A stretch of DNA of 27,674 nucleotides. It comes from JBGSWL01 sp041752455 (GTDB lineage: Bacteria; Pseudomonadota; Alphaproteobacteria; Rhizobiales; Rhizobiaceae). Positions within the stretch are counted from its first letter, which is position 1. Each line of letters starts with the position of its first letter. Position numbers and translations under genes: made by a program. Location: NCBI GenBank assembly GCA_041752455.1, contig JBGSWL010000085.1, forward strand, positions 1 through 27,674. The letters are read 5' to 3'. Below are positions 15,392 to 24,270 of the stretch, in pieces. A model generated the notes under the pieces. The model was given only the letters and a program-made list of their open reading frames with translations, had not been told where the DNA came from and did not search any database.

Positions 15392-15985
15392 TCATGCCTG
15401 ATCTGTACCAATGATGAGGGTGCCCTCACCGGCAAACACATAGGGTGGCAACGGAAGATTGGTTGCGGCAGGACCGCGCAGGATACGTCCGGCAAAATCG
15501 AACACCGAACCATGGCACGGGCAGAACCAACCGTCTGAATTGGTGTTCACGACCTTCGGGACGCAGCCAAGGTGCGTGCAGTTTGCGGAAACGACGACCC
15601 ACTCGCCGGCATTGCCGAGCGAACCGGCAACGCCCGGTGTGCCGTCTGGCGTGACGCCGCTGACGCGGGTTTCGACCGGTGCCCAGTCCTTCATGTCGCC
15701 TTCGGTCAGCGCATTGGCTGTCGCCAGTTCTTCGGTCGTCAGACGGCGCACGAAATAGGGTTTGCCGCGCCAGGTGACGATGATCGCTGCGCCGGGTTCG
15801 ACGGCGGAAATGTCCAGTTCGATCGGCTCGCCGGCCGCAAGGGTCTGCGCATCGGGGCGCATCTGGTCGATGAACGGCCAGATCGCGGCGCCAACGCCGA
15901 CGACACCGAGCATGGCGGTGGCAACATGAATGAAATCGCGCCGGGTCGGCAGTTCGCCTTCGGGCTGGTGGGTCGCGTCGGTCAC
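15392..15985 (-). CDS. petA: Rieske iron-sulfur subunit of the bc1 complex
   Basis: A 197-residue subunit with one [2Fe-2S] cluster that takes an electron from quinol. The N terminus has a twin-arginine motif TRRDFIH (14-20) and an uncleaved membrane helix (about 20-40). Cluster boxes are CTHLGC at 136-141 (ligands Cys136, His138) and CPCHGS at 155-160 (Cys155, His158), with Cys141 and Cys157 as the usual disulfide. The start codon is GTG at 15985, with AAAGGA eight bases upstream. It is first in petABC, so the operon promoter should lie between 15986 and about 16100. Confidence 0.97.
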   Translation of the reverse strand: MTDATHQPEGELPTRRDFIHVATAMLGVVGVGAAIWPFIDQMRPDAQTLAAGEPIELDISAVEPGAAIIVTWRGKPYFVRRLTTEELATANALTEGDMKDWAPVETRVSGVTPDGTPGVAGSLGNAGEWVVVSANCTHLGCVPKVVNTNSDGWFCPCHGSVFDFAGRILRGPAATNLPLPPYVFAGEGTLIIGTDQA

Positions 15986-16151
15986 GTCAAAATCCTTTCG
16001 GTACCTTGGTCCGATAGCATAGGAGGCCCTGACGGACCTTGCTGCCGCGATGATCTATTCCCGGCCCCAACCTTTGTCCAGCCCGCACAAAGGCTTGAGG
16101 ACACTTGGCCGCAGAGTTGGGCACAGGGTCGACAGAAGATCGGAGGTACGA

Positions 16152-18040
16152 CTATTCCGCAGCTTCCGCCAACGGCAGGAAGCCGCCCGACTGGCGCTTC
16201 CACATCCGCGCGTAAAGACCGGTCTCGTCGCGCAGAAGCACCTCGTGGCTGCCCTCCTGAACGATCCGCCCGCCCTCGATGATGACCAGCCGGTCCATCG
16301 CAGCGATCGTCGAGAGACGGTGCGCGATGGCAACCACGGTCTTGCCTTCCATCAGCGAGAACAGGTTCTCCTGGATCGCTGCTTCGATCTCGGAATCAAG
16401 CGCCGAGGTTGCTTCATCCAGAATGAGCACCGGCGCATTCTTCAGCATCACGCGAGCAATCGCGACCCGCTGGCGCTGGCCGCCCGAAAGCTTGACGCCG
16501 CGTTCGCCGACATGGGCGTCGTAGCCGGTGCGGCCGCGCTGGTCGGACAGTCCGAGAATGAACTCGTGCGCATTGGCCTTGCGCGCAGCGGCCTCGATTT
16601 CCGCGTCGGTCGCGCCGGGCTGGCCGTAGGCGATGTTGGCGCGGATCGACCGGTGCATCAGGATCGGCTCCTGGCTGACGACGCCGAACTGGGCACGAAG
16701 GCTCTCCTGCGTAAGGTCGCGAATGTCGGTACCATCAAGCGTGATCGCCCCGCCGGTCACATCGAACAGCCGGAGGATCAGGTTCACGGTCGTCGTCTTG
16801 CCGGCGCCCGAGGGGCCGACAAGGCCGATCCGCTCACCCGGCTTGATGACAAGATCGAACCGGTCGATCACCGGCTTTGAACCGGAATAGGCGAAGGTGA
16901 CCTTGTCGAAAGCGATGGCGCCCTTCGAGCGTTCTGCAACCTTGGCTGCCGGCCTGTCGGTCAACTGCAACGGTTGGGCAATCATCTCCATGGAGTTCTG
17001 GATGGTGCCGTAGTTGCGCAAGAGTCCGTTCAACTGCGTCATCAGGCGGCCGAGCAGCATGTTGAGGCGCAGGACCAGGCCGAGCGTGAAGGCAACCGAG
17101 CCGGCGCTGATGGCGCCCTTCAGCCACAGATCAAGCGACATGAAGGCGATGGCGCTCATCATGATGCCGCCGGTCACGGCGAGCGAAACCCGAACCCCGG
17201 TGATGCCGCGGGTGAAGCGGATCGTCGTCTGGCGGAAGGTTTCCATGCCGTCGCGCACATAAGCGTCGTCGCGGCTTTCCGAGCCGAACAGCTTCAAGGT
17301 CTGGATGTTGGTATAGTTGTCGACGATCCGCCCGTTGATCATCGACGAGGCTTCCGCCGCTTCCTTCGCGTTACGGCGGATGCGCGGCACGAAATGGCGG
17401 GCGAGCAATCCGAAAACACCAAGCCAGACGATGACGATCGCCGCCAGCCGCCAGTCGAGCGCGCCGATCAGGCCGATCGTCGTCACCGAATAGACCACGG
17501 TGAACCAGATCACCTGGAGCAGCGAGACCATGAAATCGCCGACCGCCTGGCCCGCCTGCCAGACCTTGGTGACGATGCGCCCGGCAAAATCGTTCTGGAA
17601 CCAGCTGTAACTTTGCCGCGCCACATGCCGGTAGGCCTGCCAGCGCACCAGATTGAAGAAGCCCGGCACGAACGACTGTTCTTCGACCAGCGCATTCAAC
17701 GTCACAATCATGGCACGGGCGACCAGAACGACCAGCAGCATGGTGAGAAGGGTCCAGCCATGCGTGTCCATCAGCCCTTGCCAACCGGCTGCCGGATCGG
17801 CTGTCGCCAGCATGTCGACGATGAGACCGACGAACCAGAACAGACCGGCTTCGACCAGCGCCGTCAGGCCGCCGAGCACCAGCATGGCGACAAAGGCCCA
17901 ACGTGCCTGGCGCACATAGTGCCAGATGAAACCGAAGGCGGTCGTCGGCGGCAGGGCCGACTCGATCCGGTAAGGATCGATCCAGCGCTCGAACGCCTGA
18001 TAGATCGGTGTCATGATGCCGGCGCCGGCAACCTTGTTGC

Positions 18041-18044
<4 letters not shown>
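16152..18044 (-). CDS. ABC exporter half-transporter (MsbA/multidrug type), second gene of pair
   Basis: A 630-residue fused permease-ATPase. The six-helix exporter domain covers about 40-345. The nucleotide-binding domain follows: Walker A GPSGAGKT at 410-417, Q-loop Gln458, signature LSGGQ at 519-523, Walker B VLILDE at 539-544, H-loop His575. All ATPase motifs are canonical, including Glu544. It overlaps the upstream ABC gene by 4 bp (ATGA), so the two are cotranslated and probably form a heterodimeric exporter. The substrate (lipid, drug or other) cannot be read from sequence. The N terminus resembles its partner (ERWIDPYR versus EKQIDPFP), which suggests they arose by tandem duplication. 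Confidence 0.92.
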
Positions 18045-19909
<1,865 letters not shown>

Positions 19910-19943
19910 TTTGGCGCCTCTGCACGCTACATAGGGCAACACG

Positions 19944-20453
19944 ATGACAGGAGAAAGCACACACCGCAGCGCAATGGGCCAGAATCCGCAGTCCCACCCG
20001 ATCGAGATCGCCCTTTGTCAACCGGACATCGCTGGCAACACCGGGACAGTCCTGCGCACCGCCGCCTGCCTCGGCTTTCGCGTCCATGTGATTGCGCCAA
20101 CCGGCTTTGACATGTCGGACCGGGCGCTGAAACGCGCCGGGATGGACTATCTCGCCATGGCGGCACTGGTGCGCCATGACACATTTGCGGCGTTTGACGC
20201 CTGGCGGCGATCGGAAGGTCTGGCTTTGACGCTGCTGACGACAAAGGCTGCAAAACCATGGTCGGACCATGATTTCCGTGCCCCTCAGGTGATCCTGTTC
20301 GGTTCCGAAAGCCGCGGCGTTGCCGATAGCGTGCACGAAAGGGCCGACAACCGGATCGTCATTCCGATGCAGCCGGAGGCCCGCTCGCTCAATCTTGCGG
20401 TGGCGGTCGGCATCTTTGCCGCCGAAGCGGTCAGGCAGAAGCAAGCGAACTGA
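19944..20453 (+). CDS. trmL: tRNA (cytidine(34)-2'-O)-methyltransferase
   Basis: A SPOUT-family methyltransferase that 2'-O-methylates the wobble base of tRNA-Leu isoacceptors. The 169 residues show IALCQPDIAGNTGTVLRTA in the first motif (22-40), LFGSESRG at 118-125, and IPMQPEARSLNLAVAVGI at 140-157, the trefoil-knot SAM site. The ATG at 19944 is preceded by AGGG nine bases upstream. A second ATG at 19974 would give a length closer to E. coli TrmL (157), but its nearest Shine-Dalgarno is too far away. It is divergent from the ABC exporter pair; a toxin-antitoxin operon follows 62 bases downstream. Confidence 0.94.
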   Translation: MTGESTHRSAMGQNPQSHPIEIALCQPDIAGNTGTVLRTAACLGFRVHVIAPTGFDMSDRALKRAGMDYLAMAALVRHDTFAAFDAWRRSEGLALTLLTTKAAKPWSDHDFRAPQVILFGSESRGVADSVHERADNRIVIPMQPEARSLNLAVAVGIFAAEAVRQKQAN

Positions 20454-20458
20454 GCCCG

Positions 20459-20499
20459 GTTTGCTTGCAAACAATTCGGCTCGATGGCAAACTTTGCCA
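20459..20499. promoter_or_regulatory. Two palindromes upstream of parD (candidate autoregulatory operator)
   Basis: GTTTGC-TT-GCAAAC (20459-20472) and TGGCAAA-C-TTTGCCA (20485-20499) are perfect inverted repeats that share the GCAAA core. They lie between the trmL stop and the parD start at 20516. ParD-type antitoxins repress their own operon at such repeats, so this is a plausible operator. The first repeat could also act as a weak trmL terminator. Confidence 0.55.
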
Positions 20500-20515
20500 A
20501 TCACGGAGCAAGCCG

Positions 20516-20758
20516 ATGGCGACGATGAATGTCTCACTTCCCGACCGCATGAAGCAATGGGTCGACCAGCAAGCCGGTTCCAGTCGCTATGCAAATGCCA
20601 GCGACTATGTCCGCGACCTGATACGCCGTGATCAGGAGCGTGCGGAGCAATTGGCAGCGCTGCAGGCGCTTGTCGATGAGGCGCGAAGCGAAGCGCCAGT
20701 CCGTGTTTCGATGAAGGACATCATGGCTGAAGCGCGCCAGAAGGCGCCCGGCCGGTGA
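20516..20758 (+). CDS. parD: ParD-type ribbon-helix-helix antitoxin
   Basis: An 80-residue antitoxin that should neutralise the adjacent ParE toxin and repress the operon. The ATG at 20516 is chosen because GGAG lies nine bases upstream; the open frame to 20465 passes through the operator-like repeats. The ribbon-helix-helix domain is residues 1-45 (MNVSLPDRMKQWVDQQ, then YANASDYVRDLIRRDQER), and the acidic-basic C-terminal tail (SMKDIMAEARQKA) should wrap the toxin. Its TGA stop overlaps the GTG start of the toxin by 4 bp (GTGA). Confidence 0.9.
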   Translation: MATMNVSLPDRMKQWVDQQAGSSRYANASDYVRDLIRRDQERAEQLAALQALVDEARSEAPVRVSMKDIMAEARQKAPGR

Positions 20759-21045
20759 CATGGCTGCTGTCGCCTGCCGCGCGGCGCGACCTTGAAAGCA
20801 TATTCTTTGACGGAATTGCCCGGTTCGGGCCGATTGCGGCGGAAGCCTATCTCATGGACCTAGAACAGGTCTTTGCCCTTCTGGCCGAACAGCCGCGCAT
20901 GGCACGATTGCGAACCGAGTTCATTCCGCCGGTCCGGATCCATCCACACGGTGCCCACGTCCTCATCTTCGAGGAATCAGACGCCGGTATTGTCATCCTG
21001 CGTGTCCGGCATGGCCGCGAGAACTGGCTGGCCGATTTCTCCTGA
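20755..21045 (+). CDS. parE: ParE-type toxin (RelE/ParE superfamily)
   Basis: A 96-residue toxin starting at GTG 20755, inside the antitoxin stop. The ParE pattern is visible: LLSPAARRDLESIFFDGIARFG, PIAAEAYLMDLEQVFALLAEQPRMARLR, VRIHPHGAHVLIFEE, then IVILRVRHGRENW. ParE toxins characterised elsewhere poison DNA gyrase; this one's target is inferred by family only. Its last 69 bases overlap the 3' end of the convergent acetyltransferase gene. No frameshift or truncation is seen, so the module looks functional. Confidence 0.9.
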   Translation: MTWLLSPAARRDLESIFFDGIARFGPIAAEAYLMDLEQVFALLAEQPRMARLRTEFIPPVRIHPHGAHVLIFEESDAGIVILRVRHGRENWLADFS

Positions 21046-21492
21046 TGACTTGATGTCTGCGCGCATGTCTCGATGCGCAATGCCCGCTTCCATGTATTCG
21101 TCCGACACGACGTCAAAGCCGAGCTTTTCGTAGAACGGGATCGCCTGAACCTGGCTGGACAGGAAGAAGTGGCGACCCTGCGCATCCGGCGAGGCAGAAA
21201 GATCGTCCATCATGACCCGCATCAGAGCGGCACCGAGCCCGGTTCCGCGTGCCTCGCCAAGCACCGCCACGCGCTGGAACTTGAAGCGGTCGTCCTGCAT
21301 GATGACACGCGCCGTGCCGAGCGCGCGGTCCGGTCCGAAGGCGATATAGTGAAGTGCTGCGCTGTCGAGGCCATCCCGCTCAAGGTCGGGATCGACGCCT
21401 TGTTCGCCAACGAAAACCACGTCGCGAATCGACAAGCACTGGGCAATGTCGCGCGACGTTTCGGCGCGCCGGATGGTCCAGCGTGTCGGCAT
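20977..21492 (-). CDS. GNAT-family N-acetyltransferase
   Basis: A 171-residue acetyl-CoA-dependent acetyltransferase. It has an N-terminal IRRAETSRDIAQCLSIRDVV FVGEQ segment, then the acetyl-CoA-binding strand and loop KFQRVAVLGEARGTGLGAAL (71-90), and the C-terminal IPFYEKLGFDVVSDEYMEAG (118-137). This last pattern and the substrate-side VFVGEQGV resemble the ElaA/YjdJ-like GNAT group. The fold should be complete by about residue 148. The final 22 residues and stop are read from the strand opposite parE and look like an accidental extension. It is the second gene after a small unknown gene (15-base gap). Substrate is unknown. Confidence 0.9.
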   Translation of the reverse strand: MPTRWTIRRAETSRDIAQCLSIRDVVFVGEQGVDPDLERDGLDSAALHYIAFGPDRALGTARVIMQDDRFKFQRVAVLGEARGTGLGAALMRVMMDDLSASPDAQGRHFFLSSQVQAIPFYEKLGFDVVSDEYMEAGIAHRDMRADIKSSGEIGQPVLAAMPDTQDDNTGV

Positions 21493-21507
21493 GTGATGAT
21501 CCTCCGG

Positions 21508-21750
21508 TCAATCGGCGTTGGGCAGCCGCCGCATGGTGAATTCTATGACATCGCCATCAAGGACGCGCCAGCTTTCAACCTGGGTCCAATACGCGGCTTT
21601 AGGGAACTGCGAGAACCATTCACGCGCTTTGGTACGGGCTTCAGGGCGCTTCAGGCGGTAGGTTTCCCGGACAAAACCGCCAGCACCGGCCTCGCGACCG
21701 GCGGAAATATGACGGTTGATCAGCGCACGCGGTGGTTTGGGCGGTGCCAT
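21508..21750 (-). CDS. Small hypothetical protein upstream of the GNAT gene
   Basis: An 80-residue soluble basic protein, family not recognised. It has ARTKAREWFSQFPKAAYWTQVESWRVLDGDVIEFTMRRLP toward the C terminus (read here in parts: AREWFSQFPKAAYW, then VIEFTMRRLP), with no membrane segment or cysteine. The ATG at 21750 is preceded by AAGGA. It lies 15 bases before the GNAT gene on the same strand, so they likely form a two-gene operon transcribed away from hemF; the shared gap is 145 bases. Confidence 0.7.
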   Translation of the reverse strand: MAPPKPPRALINRHISAGREAGAGGFVRETYRLKRPEARTKAREWFSQFPKAAYWTQVESWRVLDGDVIEFTMRRLPNAD

Positions 21751-21895
21751 CGTCCTTGTCCCTCAGTTGAACGATATCACAAATTGTGCGCGCGCCAACT
21801 GCGATTTCAAGCCCCGCCCAACCTGCCCTTGGCAAAGCGGGGCCAGCGCGTTACGCACTTTCATTGAGTGTGATCAGGGCTTGGCGAGGTTTTTC

Positions 21896-22810
21896 ATGAC
21901 GGAACGCCCGAACCTGCCGGCGGGGCTGCCAGCAGACATCGAAGACAAGAAGGCGAAGGCACGGGCGTGGTTCGAGCAATTGCGCGATCGCATCTGCACC
22001 GCCTTCGAGCAATTGGAGGAAGAGGTCACCGGCCCGTTCTCCGAATATGCGGCGGGCCATTTCGAGCGCACCGAATGGCAGCGCGAAGGCGGCACCGGCG
22101 GCGGCGGCGTGATGTCGATGATGTACGGCCGGGTCTTCGAGAAGGTCGGCGTGCATACATCGACCGTCCACGGTGAATTTTCGCCCGAGTTTCGCAAGCA
22201 GATACCGGGCGCCGAGGAAGACCCGCGCTATTGGGCTTCCGGCATTTCGCTGATTGCCCACCCGCAAAACCCGAATGTCCCTGCGGTGCACATGAACACG
22301 CGCATGGTCGTCACCACATCCTGGTGGCTCGGCGGCGGCGCCGACCTGACGCCGGTGCTCGATGCCCGCCGCACGCAGGACGACCCCGATTCGCAGGCAT
22401 TCCACCGCTCGTTCGAACTGGCCTGCTCGCGCCATGCGGTGGCCGACTACCCGCGCTTCAAGACCTGGTGCGACGACTATTTCTTCCTGCCTCACCGCAA
22501 CGAACACCGCGGCATCGGCGGCATATTTTACGACTGGCAGCATTCGCCGGACGAAAAGGGCGGTTGGGAAGCTGACTTCGCGCTGACGCAGGACGTCGGG
22601 CGGACGTTTGCAGTCGTCTATCCGCATCTGGTGCGCCGCAATTTCAACACCAACTGGACCGACGCGCAGCGCGAGGAGCAGCTTGTGCGCCGCGGCCGTT
22701 ATGTGGAGTTCAACCTGCTCTATGACCGCGGCACGATCTTCGGCCTGAAGACCGGCGGCAATGTCGATTCGATCCTGTCATCGATGCCGCCGGCGGTGAA
22801 ATGGCCGTAA
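21896..22810 (+). CDS. hemF: Oxygen-dependent coproporphyrinogen III oxidase
   Basis: Oxidatively decarboxylates coproporphyrinogen III to protoporphyrinogen IX with O2, in haem synthesis. The 304 residues start at ATG 21896, with GAGG seven bases upstream; the open frame to 21716 extends through non-conserved sequence. Motifs: ERTEWQREGGTGGGGVMSMM (57-76), FEKVGVHTSTVHGEF (81-95), TSWWLGGGADLTP (141-153), HRGIGGIFYDW (204-214), and the signature GRYVEFNLLYDRGTIFGLKT (267-286). Length fits the family. It presumably has its own promoter in the 145-base divergent region. Confidence 0.96.
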   Translation: MTERPNLPAGLPADIEDKKAKARAWFEQLRDRICTAFEQLEEEVTGPFSEYAAGHFERTEWQREGGTGGGGVMSMMYGRVFEKVGVHTSTVHGEFSPEFRKQIPGAEEDPRYWASGISLIAHPQNPNVPAVHMNTRMVVTTSWWLGGGADLTPVLDARRTQDDPDSQAFHRSFELACSRHAVADYPRFKTWCDDYFFLPHRNEHRGIGGIFYDWQHSPDEKGGWEADFALTQDVGRTFAVVYPHLVRRNFNTNWTDAQREEQLVRRGRYVEFNLLYDRGTIFGLKTGGNVDSILSSMPPAVKWP

Positions 22811-22822
22811 GGTGCCAGCGCG

Positions 22823-23113
22823 TCAAAAGAGCTCGTTGGCATCCTCGCTCCGTCCGTCGAGAACGCGCATGACCTCAACCGCATCCGGCGCCAACCGGTA
22901 GACGAAGGCGAATGGCGTGCGGGCAATGGAATGGATTCGCACCTCGTCTTCATCGTCGAGGGGCCTACCGATATGCGGGTTTTCTGAAATCGCCAGACGC
23001 GCAGCGTGATAGTGTTTCTGTGCCGATTTCGATCCTGCTGGAAACACTGATCGGTAGTAGTGGCGCATCCATGTGACATCCGCTGCCGCTGTAGGCAGAA
23101 AACGCAACTTCAC
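22823..23113 (-). CDS. RelE/ParE-superfamily toxin (second toxin-antitoxin locus)
   Basis: A 96-residue toxin. Pattern: LRFLPTAAADVTWMRHYYRSV, then KHYHAARLAISENPHIGRPL, then VRIHSIARTPFAFVYRLA, and VEVMRVLDGRSE. This is the RelE/ParE fold, probably a ParE type by the GRPL and VLDGR segments. The gene overlaps its antitoxin by 4 bp. It is convergent with hemF, whose stop lies 12 bases away. The target (gyrase or ribosome-bound mRNA) cannot be told. Confidence 0.88.
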   Translation of the reverse strand: MKLRFLPTAAADVTWMRHYYRSVFPAGSKSAQKHYHAARLAISENPHIGRPLDDEDEVRIHSIARTPFAFVYRLAPDAVEVMRVLDGRSEDANELF

Positions 23114-23400
23114 TGAGCGGACTTTCGAAGAAAAATGTCCGGCTCGGGTTCGGGAAGCTCATTTTCTGTATCCCACGAATCGACCCAAGCCGTCATTTTC
23201 TCTTCCGAGATGAAGATGCCCTTGTCAGCTTCGGCGACTGCCTCCAGAATCATCTTGCGCTGTGCCGCCTTCGCATCGAGCATCTTGCGGATCGCCCGCG
23301 TTGCCAGTTGCGATGCCGAGCGTTCTTCACGCCTTGCTTCGTCTTCCAGTGCACGCTTCAAGGTTTCGTCGATCCGCATTGTGAACGGTACGGTTCCCAT
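23110..23400 (-). CDS. Ribbon-helix-helix antitoxin (second toxin-antitoxin locus)
   Basis: A 96-residue antitoxin. I start at the ATG at 23400-23398, which has GGAGGG six bases upstream; the ATG at 23421 is possible but lies over the promoter. The N-terminal ribbon-helix-helix reads VPFTMRIDETLKRALEDEAR and SASQLATRAIRKML. The C-terminal part is acidic (WVDSWDTENELPEPEPD), typical of a toxin-wrapping tail. It precedes and overlaps the toxin gene. A palindrome 29 bases upstream of the start is a likely autoregulatory operator. Confidence 0.87.
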   Translation of the reverse strand: MGTVPFTMRIDETLKRALEDEARREERSASQLATRAIRKMLDAKAAQRKMILEAVAEADKGIFISEEKMTAWVDSWDTENELPEPEPDIFLRKSAQ

Positions 23401-23428
23401 TCTCAGTCCCTCCGATGACACTGTCTTT

Positions 23429-23443
23429 CATTGTCATACAATG
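23429..23443. promoter_or_regulatory. Palindrome upstream of the second antitoxin gene
   Basis: CATTGT-CAT-ACAATG is a perfect 6+6 inverted repeat with a 3-base spacer, in the promoter region of the minus-strand antitoxin-toxin operon. Its place and shape fit an operator for the ribbon-helix-helix antitoxin. It overlaps an AT-rich stretch that could serve as the -10 region. Confidence 0.5.
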
Positions 23444-23517
23444 TATCCGTCTTGAGCCCGGTTGACCATGGGTCTGAAACCGGCGGAGGTATCATCGGGT
23501 AAACCAAGGCTCCAACA

Positions 23518-24000
23518 ATGCATCAACCGCTGCCACCATCGATGGAAGACCTGCTCGGGCGGTTTCCCCGCCAGGGACGCGTCGAATGGATCGGCATCCG
23601 CCCGCTTCGCCGCCAACCGCTGGTCGAATGCGCATCCGTTGCGGTGACGCTGTCCGGGCTTGAAGGCGACCACGCCCGGCCCGGCAAACGCGCCGTGACC
23701 CTGATCCAGGCCGAACATCTCCCCGTGATTGCAGCGCTTGCCGGAAAGGGCACGGTGTCCGCGTCGACGTTGCGGCGGAACATCGTCGTCTCCGGTATCA
23801 GCCTTGTCGCGTTGAAGGATCGGCGGTTTCGGATTGGTACGGTGATGTTTGAAGGAACCGGCCCGTGCGCGCCCTGTTCGCGCATGGAAGAGTTGCTGGG
23901 CTCCGGTGGTTACAATGCCATGCGCGGCCATGGCGGCATCACCGCCAGCGTCGTCGAGACGGGCCATATTGCGCTAGGCGACGCCGTTTCGGCTCTCTGA
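23518..24000 (+). CDS. MOSC domain-containing protein
   Basis: A 160-residue stand-alone MOSC protein (molybdenum cofactor sulfurase C-terminal fold). Visible: RVEWIGIRPLRRQPL, GLEGDHARPGKRAVTLIQAEHL (in parts: GLEGDH at 47-52, VTLIQAE at 60-66), the TLRRNIVVSG strand (84-93), and GPCAPCSRME with Cys117 and Cys120. MOSC proteins bind Moco or handle sulfur or N-hydroxylated substrates (YiiM, YcbX, mARC); the Cys in GPC is the usual ligand position. The ATG at 23518 has a weak AAGG site; an in-frame ATG at 23542 is an alternative. Substrate unknown. Confidence 0.88.
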   Translation: MHQPLPPSMEDLLGRFPRQGRVEWIGIRPLRRQPLVECASVAVTLSGLEGDHARPGKRAVTLIQAEHLPVIAALAGKGTVSASTLRRNIVVSGISLVALKDRRFRIGTVMFEGTGPCAPCSRMEELLGSGGYNAMRGHGGITASVVETGHIALGDAVSAL

Positions 24001-24084
24001 CGGCAGCGACCCATTGCTGCCAAACTTCGCAGGCACCCTCGCCTTGACTGCCGGATGATCCGGCGGCGATGCAGGGAGGTTGCC

Positions 24085-24270
24085 ATGAAGGAATACAAGT
24101 GCGGACGGCTTGTGCCGGGATGCGAATGGGAAACCCGGGCGGAAGGTGATGCGGAAATCATCCGCCGTGCGAGCGATCACATGCGCTCGGCGCACGAGGA
24201 AACCCATGTCAGGGAGAATCTGATCGGGGAAATCCGCAAGCGGATAACCGAGGTTCAGCCGTCAGCCTGA
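24085..24270 (+). CDS. Small DUF1059 protein
   Basis: A 61-residue protein starting at ATG 24085 with GGGAGG seven bases upstream. The pattern Cys6, GC at 12-13, His32 and His37 within YKCGRLVPGCEW and SDHMRSAHEE is that of DUF1059. The two Cys and two His could bind a metal such as zinc, but no function is known. Its 3' end overlaps the convergent cca gene by 9 bases. Confidence 0.85.
   Translation: MKEYKCGRLVPGCEWETRAEGDAEIIRRASDHMRSAHEETHVRENLIGEIRKRITEVQPSA

Noticed and set aside
14518..15414. Plus-strand open frame of 298 codons opposite petB
   Set aside because: Antisense shadow of cytochrome b; composition dominated by His, Arg, Glu and Asp, with no domain.
16071..16093. CCTTTGT/ACAAAGG inverted repeat between the ABC pair and petABC
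   Set aside because: A 7-bp stem without a T-run on the minus strand; it might be a weak terminator of the ABC operon but support is too thin to list.
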